A stretch of 38,374 nt of DNA, taken from JBDTNQ01 sp039933635 (GTDB lineage Bacteria > Acidobacteriota > Vicinamibacteria > Vicinamibacterales > SCN-69-37). The notes beneath the pieces are model-generated. The model saw only the letters and a program-made list of their open reading frames with translations. It searched no databases and was not told the origin of the DNA. Both the position numbers and the translations under genes were made by a program. The stretch spans positions 1 through 38,374 of the forward strand of contig JBDTNQ010000030.1 in assembly GCA_039933635.1 (NCBI GenBank). The letters run 5' to 3'. Below are positions 32,122-38,374 of the stretch, piece by piece. The first letter of the stretch is position 1. The number at the start of each line of letters is the position of its first letter.

Positions 32122-34566
32122 TCAATATTTCGTCGTGAAGATCTGCAGCGGTGCCCAGTAGAAGGGCTTGGCCAGATTGCCACCACGTTTGATGAGGGAG
32201 AGCTTGGCCGCCCGAAGTGCGGCTGACGGCTCCAGTCCTGTGGCCAGACCGGCGTAGAACTGGGCCATGAGCGAGGCCGAGGCCTCATCGTCGACGTCCC
32301 ACAGACCCGCCACCACCCGGGTCGCGCCAGCCCGCAGGAAGGCCCACGCCAAGCCCACCGGACCCTCGCCGCCGTAGGCGCGGTCGCCGACGCCCCGGCA
32401 CGCCGAGATCGTCACGAGATCAGCCGCGATCGGCGTGGCCATGATGTCGCGCGCGTAGAGTTTCGACTCGCCGGCCGGATCCCGCGAGAGCTCGATCGCT
32501 GATTCCAGCGGGCTCGTCGCGTTGGCCGTGGCATGTGCCGCGAAGTGAATCAGAGAAAATCGAGCAGGCCCGCTGCGGACGTAGGCGTCTGGTGCTGCGG
32601 CCGCGCCGCGAAGGACCGTCGTCCGGGCGGGAGGAAAGAGGCGGGCGACGTCCGTGATCTCCGTCGCGGCATATTGCAGTTGCGGACGATGGGCGGCGGG
32701 GTCGAGGGCATCGCCCATTACGAGGAGCGAAGGTGCCGCGTGATGACCCGCCCGTCCCGCGCCTGACCCCAGGCCAAGTGAGGGCGCGATGGTCAGCGTG
32801 ACGTCTTCGATCCAGTAGTGCTTCGGTGTGCCGACCGGCAACGTCTCGAAGTTGATTCCGTGCAGCGAGCCGTCGGGCACGAGCACCACGCGCGATCCGC
32901 GCGGAATGAGCGCGCGCACAGGCTCGAGCACGGCGGCCGCGAGCGCGTCCCCCGGCCCCGCCGCCACGGCCAGTGGATCCGCGGCGGACTGTTCGATGAA
33001 TTGCCGGTAGCGCAGCACGAGCGCGTCGAGCTGCGAGACCGGCGGCAGGTCGACCCGGCGAATCGCCGATCCGGTCACCACCCACGCGTGAGCGCCCTGC
33101 GGCGCCATCCAGTAGGCCACGAGCGTGACGCCGCCCGCTGCCGCGCGGCGCATGAGCGCGGCGGCCGATGGTCGCAACGCCACGCCCTCGCCCGTGCGTT
33201 CGGCCAGCACGCGCGCGCGACTCAGATCAGCCACCTCCAGCGCACGCGCGTCGTCGCCCATACGCACCAGGGCGTCGACGTAGGACTGATGGAACCAAAT
33301 CATTCTGGCGAGGAACGCGAACCGATGCTCGACGCGCCGCAGGTCCGTGCGGGCCAGGTCGATGAGCTTCAATGCGCGATCGAACTCCGCCAGACCGCGT
33401 GTGCGCTGGCCGGTCGCGATCAGCGCCGCCGCCAGGCCCCCGTGTGCCTGCCACTGCACGTACGGCGCGGCTGCCGCTTCACGTAATGTCGTCTCGAATT
33501 CGGTGATGGCACGCTCGTACTGCTTGCGGCCCGCCGAGATGTTCGCCTGTGTGAGCCGGTTGTAGACGAGGGTCGTGTCCCCCACGCGCTGCTTCAACGC
33601 GACCGATTGCTCGTTGAGCGACTCCGCCTCGTCCCATTGGGCGAGTGCAATCCGCGCAATCGCCAGGTTGTCGAGCCAAAGCGCCGCATCCGACGCGAGT
33701 CCCGCCTGGTCCGCCACCTGATGCGCGCGTGAGAGATACGGCAGGGCCTTCGCCGGGTCGGCCATGAGCGCGTATGTATTGCCCAATTCGCCGTGCGACT
33801 GCTCGATGTAGATGGGAATCTGGCGCGCGTCGTGCGCCGCCGCCGCTCGCGTCTGCACCGCGATCGCCTTCTCGAATTCTCCAAGGCGGGCGTAGCAGAT
33901 GCCAGCGTTGGTGAGCGCCGTGGCGTAGACCATGTCGCTCGACACGGACTGCAACGCGAGCGCGCGTTCGAAATATCCGAGCGCCTCGTCGAACCGATCG
34001 TCGGTGAGTCGCCCCATGCCCGCGGTGACGAGCAGTGAGGCTTCGCCGTAGGCATCGCCCGCGGCATGCGCGCGCGCGATGGCGGTCGTGAGCCGCGCGT
34101 TCGCTTCGGCCGCGCGACCGAGGCGGTAGAGCACCTGACCGAGAAGCGTGTCCGCCGCGAACGACACATCGGTCGCGCCCGCCGCATCTGCCCTCGCGAC
34201 GACGGATGTCAACGTGTTCGCCGCCTGGTCGAGCTGGCCGCGGATGACGTGGTCATAGCCGCGCAGGTAGTCGCGTCGGACTTCCAGTCGTGGGCGATCC
34301 GCCGAGTCGGCCAATGGCGCATCGAGACGAGTGGCCGCGGCGTCCAGGTCGCGACGCATGAGGCTGATCTCGGCTTCCAGCAGCCGAGCCGCGTCGCGTT
34401 CGGCGGGCGTCGCTCTGGCGTTGGGCCCGCTGCCGAGCAGAGACAGCGCTCGCGCGAGATCGCCCTGGCGCATCGCGCGCCGCGCGCTGTCGAGACGATC
34501 AGCGGGTGGCGGGGACGGTCGGCAGCCGATGAGAACGATCAGCCCAAGCGCGAGGAGCCAGCGCAC
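32122..34566 (-). CDS. Lipoprotein TPR-CHAT caspase-like protease
   Basis: 814 residues from a GTG at 34566. MRWLLALGLIVLIGC ends in an ideal lipobox (LIGC), so the protein is exported and lipid-anchored. Residues about 30-410 are TPR repeats, for example FDEALGYFERALALQSVSSD and WDEAESLNEQSVALKQRVGD. Residues about 490-814 are a CHAT domain (caspase HetF-associated). The protease dyad is visible: His678 in LIHFAAHATAN and Cys723 in LVTISACRGVG; GGEGPVGLAWAFLRAGATRV and ASASLMAQFY are further family marks. CHAT domains can be proteases that activate partner proteins. It follows the 266-residue gene by 19 bases, in an operon headed by the ECF sigma factor. Confidence 0.9.
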   Translation of the reverse strand: MRWLLALGLIVLIGCRPSPPPADRLDSARRAMRQGDLARALSLLGSGPNARATPAERDAARLLEAEISLMRRDLDAAATRLDAPLADSADRPRLEVRRDYLRGYDHVIRGQLDQAANTLTSVVARADAAGATDVSFAADTLLGQVLYRLGRAAEANARLTTAIARAHAAGDAYGEASLLVTAGMGRLTDDRFDEALGYFERALALQSVSSDMVYATALTNAGICYARLGEFEKAIAVQTRAAAAHDARQIPIYIEQSHGELGNTYALMADPAKALPYLSRAHQVADQAGLASDAALWLDNLAIARIALAQWDEAESLNEQSVALKQRVGDTTLVYNRLTQANISAGRKQYERAITEFETTLREAAAAPYVQWQAHGGLAAALIATGQRTRGLAEFDRALKLIDLARTDLRRVEHRFAFLARMIWFHQSYVDALVRMGDDARALEVADLSRARVLAERTGEGVALRPSAAALMRRAAAGGVTLVAYWMAPQGAHAWVVTGSAIRRVDLPPVSQLDALVLRYRQFIEQSAADPLAVAAGPGDALAAAVLEPVRALIPRGSRVVLVPDGSLHGINFETLPVGTPKHYWIEDVTLTIAPSLGLGSGAGRAGHHAAPSLLVMGDALDPAAHRPQLQYAATEITDVARLFPPARTTVLRGAAAAPDAYVRSGPARFSLIHFAAHATANATSPLESAIELSRDPAGESKLYARDIMATPIAADLVTISACRGVGDRAYGGEGPVGLAWAFLRAGATRVVAGLWDVDDEASASLMAQFYAGLATGLEPSAALRAAKLSLIKRGGNLAKPFYWAPLQIFTTKY

Positions 34567-34585
34567 GGTGCAGACAGCTGCCGGA

Positions 34586-35386
34586 TCACGGCGGATACCA
34601 GGACCCGTCGGTGTGCACGTCCCCGACGCCGACGCTGATGCCGAACGGCGATCCCAACTGGAGCCGCATGATCGTCAGGCGCCGGGAATCACCGGTCGCG
34701 AGCAATTCCCCAAGGAAGATGCGCCCGAAGTCCTTTACCTCCACGACGTTCTTATCGATCGTCGCGTCTGGGTGCGGCTTCTTCGCCCATTTCACTTCGC
34801 GGACGATGGTGGTGAGCATGATTGGGCCGGAGGCGCCCGTGGACACCGCGGCGCCCCGCTCACCCGCCGCGAGCTTCTCGAGGGTGTCCGCCGCCTCGAA
34901 GCGATCGCGATCGATCACGACGGTCAGAGGGTAGCCGTCAATCGCGAGACCTTTCACGTCCGTCTTGCGGCCAAGTCGGATTGGCGTGCCGCTCTTGTCC
35001 CGCGGGCTCGAGCTCTCGAGCGCCGCGCTCAGAAGGGTCGCCGTCAGGCGATTCGGCTTCAGCGTCACGTCGAGATCCTTGACGACGGCGGTGACGCGGG
35101 TCGACGAGGTGAGCGCGTCCTCGGGGACGCGATGCCAGCTCATCTCGATGGCCTGCTTGAGGTCGTCGAACCGGCCTTCGGCCTCGGTCAGGGCCCCTCC
35201 GATTGTGAGCCACGGCGCAACGCGCAGGCGCTTGCTCACTTCGGCTCGGGATAGACCGCCGGCGACCGTCAGCGCGCTGGCGGCCGGACAGGCGATCACC
35301 CCCGCTAGTTCCCGGGGTCGATAGACGCGGCCGGACAGCGCAGATGCTGCACCGTGAAACACAAAACGACGAGAAACGTCGGTCAT
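34586..35386 (-). CDS. Unrecognised 266-residue protein in the sigma/CHAT operon
   Basis: ATG start at 35386, preceded by GAGG. No signal peptide, lipobox or membrane segment is evident, so it is probably cytosolic. The sequence has repeated beta-type stretches such as VTAVVKDLDVTLKPNRLTAT near 99-118 and KGLAIDGYPLTVVIDRDRFE near 144-163, and ends LQLGSPFGISVGVGDVHTDG with SWYPP. I do not recognise a family. It lies between the anti-sigma gene (24 bases) and the TPR-CHAT gene (19 bases) and is certainly co-transcribed. It could be a CHAT substrate or a cofactor, but compartments would have to agree, since the CHAT protein is exported and this one seems not to be. Confidence 0.7.
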   Translation of the reverse strand: MTDVSRRFVFHGAASALSGRVYRPRELAGVIACPAASALTVAGGLSRAEVSKRLRVAPWLTIGGALTEAEGRFDDLKQAIEMSWHRVPEDALTSSTRVTAVVKDLDVTLKPNRLTATLLSAALESSSPRDKSGTPIRLGRKTDVKGLAIDGYPLTVVIDRDRFEAADTLEKLAAGERGAAVSTGASGPIMLTTIVREVKWAKKPHPDATIDKNVVEVKDFGRIFLGELLATGDSRRLTIMRLQLGSPFGISVGVGDVHTDGSWYPP

Positions 35387-35410
35387 GGATGCCTCTGGAC
35401 TCGTGTCAGC

Positions 35411-36061
35411 TCAGCGAACCGTGAATCGATAGGAGCTTTCACGGGCGGCTGCGCCGTCGGCCTCCCGCAACGTCACCACGTAGGTGCCGGCGGCAGGCGC
35501 ATCAGCAAGAAGCAGCAGCAACGGTGTGCCAGGGAGGGGGGCCCGAACGCGGCCCTCGGCCACACGTCGACCTGCGTCTTGGCGGACATCATAGACGAGT
35601 TCACCAGAAGACGGAGCGAGGTTTACATCGAGCGACAAAACGAGCGGCGAAGATCCGGAAAAAGGCACCACAGGCACGTCGCCTCGTGTGGTGGGTGTGA
35701 GGATCACGGGTGCCACCATCTGCGGCGCCATCCGCGCCCGCAATGCCGGGACGGTCACGAACGTCTGGTAGCCAGCGACCAGCGCCAGCAGGGCAGCGGC
35801 GGCGAGGGGGGCGAAGGCCGCCACCCTCCAGCGGGGCCTCATTTCTGTAACTGTTGTCCCGTTGCCGGAGCGGATTGGCACGGCCCCCACCGCCGGGAGC
35901 GTGTGCGCGCCATCGGCCATCCTGGCACCGGCGCGCAGGTCGGCCGCACAGACCTCGCACTCGAAGAAATGCTCCTCGAACTCGTGACGTTCGAGCTCGG
36001 ACATCTCCTCGAGGAGGTACCGTTCAACGGCCAGCGTGCGGATCGCGTCGTCGTGAGTCAT
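35411..36061 (-). CDS. Zinc-binding membrane anti-sigma factor
   Basis: 216 residues from the ATG at 36061. The N-terminal zinc anti-sigma motif HxxxCxxC is H31-C35-C38 in EEHFFECEVCAADL. A single membrane segment lies at about 79-97 (RVAAFAPLAAAALLALVAGY), followed by a periplasmic beta-sandwich of about 110 residues (PLVLSLDVNLAPSSGELVYD, GTYVVTLREADG). This is the usual layout of proteins that hold an ECF sigma factor inactive until a signal reaches the outer domain. It follows the sigma gene by 14 bases and is encoded ahead of the unknown and TPR-CHAT genes. Confidence 0.9.
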   Translation of the reverse strand: MTHDDAIRTLAVERYLLEEMSELERHEFEEHFFECEVCAADLRAGARMADGAHTLPAVGAVPIRSGNGTTVTEMRPRWRVAAFAPLAAAALLALVAGYQTFVTVPALRARMAPQMVAPVILTPTTRGDVPVVPFSGSSPLVLSLDVNLAPSSGELVYDVRQDAGRRVAEGRVRAPLPGTPLLLLLADAPAAGTYVVTLREADGAAARESSYRFTVR

Positions 36062-36075
36062 GGACCTCAGCTGAT

Positions 36076-36681
36076 CTATGGTGACGGAGCGGGCCGTGCC
36101 GTTTCAGGCGCCTGGTCCGCGGCGATCCGGTCGAGCACATCGCGGAACCGGCCCTTCACGCGGTGGAGCATCACGCGCAGGTACTGCCGGTCGATGCCCA
36201 GCCGGCGACAGATTTCGTCCTTGGGCTGTTCCTCGAAGAACAGCCAGCGAATCAGCTGCTGGTCACGAGCCGGTAATTCCGCCAGCGCCCGGCGCACCCG
36301 CGCGTGCTCGGACTGGTCGACCAGCGCGGTTTCGACGCTTTCGGCTGGCGATTCGAGGACCTCGAGCGGCTCCGGTTCGGCCAGTCTGGCCTTGGATTGC
36401 GCCCGGTACGTCTCGAACAGCACGTTGTTGCACACCGAGTTCACGAAGGCCCCCAGGCTCGGCGCGGAGGCCACACCCTTCTCGCGCAGGGTCCGGATGA
36501 CCCGGAGAAACGTCTCCTGCTTCACGTCCTCGACGAGGGCGGGCGAGCGGAGCCGCGAGCGGAGCTTCAGCATGATCAGGTCGCCGAAATACGACGTGAA
36601 GTGGCGTTCCACCTCGGGGTCGCCGGCGATCAGGCGATCGAGGTAGGCGGCGTCGAACTCGAAGCGCTGAAGAGTCACCAC
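36076..36681 (-). CDS. ECF-type RNA polymerase sigma factor
   Basis: 201 residues from a GTG at 36681; the next codon is also GTG and could be used. Region 2 (about 20-95) includes LVEDVKQETFLRVIRTLREK, and region 4 (about 125-180) includes ALAELPARDQQLIRWLFFEE and DEICRRLGIDRQYLRVMLHR, the helix-turn-helix that reads the -35 element. Region 3 is missing, as expected for the ECF group. It heads the minus-strand operon with the zinc anti-sigma, the 266-residue protein and the TPR-CHAT gene; such sigma factors usually activate their own operon. No clear ECF promoter was found upstream of it. Confidence 0.92.
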   Translation of the reverse strand: MVTLQRFEFDAAYLDRLIAGDPEVERHFTSYFGDLIMLKLRSRLRSPALVEDVKQETFLRVIRTLREKGVASAPSLGAFVNSVCNNVLFETYRAQSKARLAEPEPLEVLESPAESVETALVDQSEHARVRRALAELPARDQQLIRWLFFEEQPKDEICRRLGIDRQYLRVMLHRVKGRFRDVLDRIAADQAPETARPAPSP

Positions 36682-36740
36682 CGGCGTTCATGATAGGTCA
36701 TCGGACATTGGATCACCCGGCGGGAATGCCCAAGCTTCCA

Positions 36741-36754
36741 GGGGCGTGCGCCCC
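36741..36754 (-). terminator. Short GC hairpin between the HEAT/azurin and sigma genes
   Basis: GGGGC and GCCCC pair around GTGC just after the stop codon at 36758 (minus strand). Only five base pairs and no T run. It may be the end of the HEAT/azurin transcript or nothing. Confidence 0.25.
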
Positions 36755-36757
36755 GGT

Positions 36758-38374
36758 TCACTCCACCCGCAACACGCCACGCATCATTAACCAGTGTCCG
36801 GGGAACGAACACACGAACGGATATTCGCCCGGTTCGCTTGGCGCGTCGAAGGCGAGGACCGTGGACTCGCGGGCGTTGAGCAACCGCGACGCGACGAGGA
36901 CGTTCGGCGAGTCGGGCACGAAGCCGCGCGCCTGGGCGTTGGCGTCGTTCATCGACCCGAAGAGCTCCTTCTCGTACGTCGCGATGCTGCCACGTTTGAA
37001 GATCACGAGGTTGTGCTGAAGGTCGTCCGTGTTGCTGAACGTGAGCTCCACATGCTGACCGGCACGCACCGCGATCGACGTCTGACTGAACTTCATCTCG
37101 CCGGTCACGACCGAGAGAGTGACCGCGAGCGTTGACAGCGCGCCCGGACGCGCCGCGCCGGTCGTGGCACCGGCGACCGCCGGTGCGGTGGCCGCCGGCG
37201 GTGCCTTGAACATGTCTGCGACCGGGCTGTTGGCGAGCAGGAACTGTTGCGCGATTGGGACCGTGGTCAGCACATCACGCCGTCGCGCACCGTCCCACGT
37301 CTCCTCGACCTTGGCTCGCCAGTCACCCTCGAGCCGGACGTCGAATCCGTCACCGGAAATGACCATGCCCGTGAGCGCGGGGCCCGCGGTCTGCGGAGGC
37401 GCGACTCCCGGTGGCAGGACGGGCTCGCCGGCGAATCCTCCGCGGCCGTTGACGTTCGAGATGCGCACGGCAATCACGTTCCGGCCCGCCACGAGCACGC
37501 CGGGAGGAATGCTGTACTGCCGCACGAGATTCCGCTGGTTCGTCGTGCCGTTGATGCGCACTCCGTTCAGATATGTCACGTCCGTGTCGTCGACGATGCC
37601 GAGGCGAATCGCGGCAGGTTTGCCGGCGGCGGCCGCGGGCACATCGATCGTCCGCCGGAACCAGATGGTGCCCACGTGCTCTCCGAGGGGTGTCTCGCTC
37701 CAAATCTTCGGTGCTGGAATCGTCAACCAGCCACTCTCGGACAGATCCGCCCCTGACCAGTCCACGCCGCTGCCACGTTCGCCTCGCGCGCCGCGCACGG
37801 CCATGCGCATGAGTGCCTCGAGGCCGACCTCGCCCGCGTACGCCTGCAGGAAGCCATCCCTGTGCTTGGCCGCGGCGATCCAGACCGCCTCGGGCAGCCA
37901 TTCGTCGTCGATGACGTCCTGCGCTTTGCTGAGCGCGTACACCGCGCGTCCAGCTTCGGCCGACGCCGGCAGCTGCGACAACGCCAGCAGCGCGTTGAGG
38001 CGAACGTTCAGGTCCCTGTCGAGCAACGCGCCAGCGGACAACAGGTCGGTGACCGACTGCGCGGTCTTCGGCATGACCGACTGTGCCGCCTTTCGGACAC
38101 CCGCCGCTGGATGCGTCAGCGCGCCTTTCGCCGCGTCGAGTGCCGCCGCGTTCCGCCCGTCGAGGAGGCCCAGGCCCTGCATCGTCCACAACGCGTGGAC
38201 GGCGGGGGAGTTGAGACCGATGGCATCGACGGAACGGTCGTTGACGATCGCGATGAGCTGCGGGAGGACATCGGGGCTGGCGCGTTCGACGAGAAGCCGC
38301 TGCGCCGTCGTTCTCCAGAACATGTTGTCGTTGCGCAGTGCCTGCACGAGTTCGTCCGGACGACTGGTGCTGAG
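36758..38374 (-). CDS. HEAT-repeat/beta-sandwich protein with C-terminal azurin-like copper domain (5' end outside window)
   Basis: The frame runs to the window edge, so the start is not seen; 538 residues are visible. Residues about 1-185 are HEAT-like repeats that begin STSRPDELVQALRNDNMFWR and continue RTTAQRLLVERASPDVLPQL. Residues about 200-335 are a galactose-binding-like sandwich (GTIWFRRTIDVPA, DDTDVTYLNGVRING, VAGRNVIAVRISNVNG). Residues about 425-538 are a cupredoxin: the copper ligands would be His in LQHNLVIFKRG, then Cys, His and Met in FVCSFPGHWLMM. HEAT plus cupredoxin tails occur on large PQQ-like or membrane-bound dehydrogenases of Planctomycetes and Acidobacteria, so the missing N-terminus is probably such a propeller enzyme. 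It precedes the ECF sigma gene on the same strand by 76 bases. Confidence 0.88.
   Translation of the reverse strand, partial: LSTSRPDELVQALRNDNMFWRTTAQRLLVERASPDVLPQLIAIVNDRSVDAIGLNSPAVHALWTMQGLGLLDGRNAAALDAAKGALTHPAAGVRKAAQSVMPKTAQSVTDLLSAGALLDRDLNVRLNALLALSQLPASAEAGRAVYALSKAQDVIDDEWLPEAVWIAAAKHRDGFLQAYAGEVGLEALMRMAVRGARGERGSGVDWSGADLSESGWLTIPAPKIWSETPLGEHVGTIWFRRTIDVPAAAAGKPAAIRLGIVDDTDVTYLNGVRINGTTNQRNLVRQYSIPPGVLVAGRNVIAVRISNVNGRGGFAGEPVLPPGVAPPQTAGPALTGMVISGDGFDVRLEGDWRAKVEETWDGARRRDVLTTVPIAQQFLLANSPVADMFKAPPAATAPAVAGATTGAARPGALSTLAVTLSVVTGEMKFSQTSIAVRAGQHVELTFSNTDDLQHNLVIFKRGSIATYEKELFGSMNDANAQARGFVPDSPNVLVASRLLNARESTVLAFDAPSEPGEYPFVCSFPGHWLMMRGVLRVE

Overview
The window is about 65% GC, densely coded on both strands, and has no rRNA, tRNA, CRISPR array or recognisable insertion sequence. 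The gene mix points to a soil-type Acidobacteriota, possibly Vicinamibacteria. It includes a lipoprotein TPR-CHAT protease behind an ECF sigma/zinc anti-sigma pair, a sulfatase, a multiheme cytochrome with TPRs, a HEAT-repeat/azurin-type protein, a YpdA-type bacillithiol disulfide reductase, DUF2239, an ArsR-SRPBCC pair and GTG/TTG starts. This assignment is an inference from gene content; no marker gene is present.

Layout. 1-1.4 kb: C-terminal half of a UvrA-like ABC protein. 1.4-5.5 kb: a ferritin-like (VioB-type) gene and a tandem HD/HD-GYP-LuxR regulator on the minus strand, divergent from an AmiC/UrtA-like ligand-binding protein without signal peptide and a 90-residue protein. 5.7-6.9 kb: TrmL-type tRNA methyltransferase and a molybdopterin oxidoreductase. 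6.9-10.2 kb: MHS-family transporter and a secreted HtrA-like protein that has lost catalytic His and Ser. 10.2-12.4 kb: a translationally coupled ArsR-SRPBCC-ankyrin operon with a promoter/operator. 12.4-14.7 kb: GAF-SpoIIE phosphatase, then DUF2239 and GIY-YIG genes behind a promoter embedded in a perfect 30-bp palindrome. 14.9-19.7 kb: sulfatase, multiheme cytochrome with an unusual eighth heme motif, YpdA. 19.8-21.8 kb: two little-known genes and a ThuA remnant. 21.8-29 kb: a minus-strand run of a 1425-residue pyruvyltransferase/GT-A/GT-B fusion, a xylose-dehydrogenase-like SDR, a serine hydrolase and a small lipoprotein. 29-31 kb: a phytanoyl-CoA-dioxygenase-like gene squeezed between two truncated genes, then a shortened baseplate gene. 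31.4-36.7 kb: Pvc16-like gene, TPR-CHAT lipoprotein, unknown 266-residue protein, anti-sigma and ECF sigma. 36.8 kb to the end: C-terminal part of a HEAT/beta-sandwich/cupredoxin protein.

The best candidate for an undescribed system is the minus-strand block 30533-36681. It joins an ECF sigma/anti-sigma switch, an unrecognised protein and a caspase-like TPR-CHAT lipoprotein to two genes related to terminal parts of contractile injection systems (DUF4255/Pvc16-like and gp6/J-like), with no sheath, tube or AAA+ gene in the window. The baseplate gene is short, so a decayed injection-system locus is a serious alternative. A second notable unit is the giant three-enzyme fusion and the divergent dioxygenase, which share a coiled-coil motif of the form YxxSL and so may work together on a surface polysaccharide.
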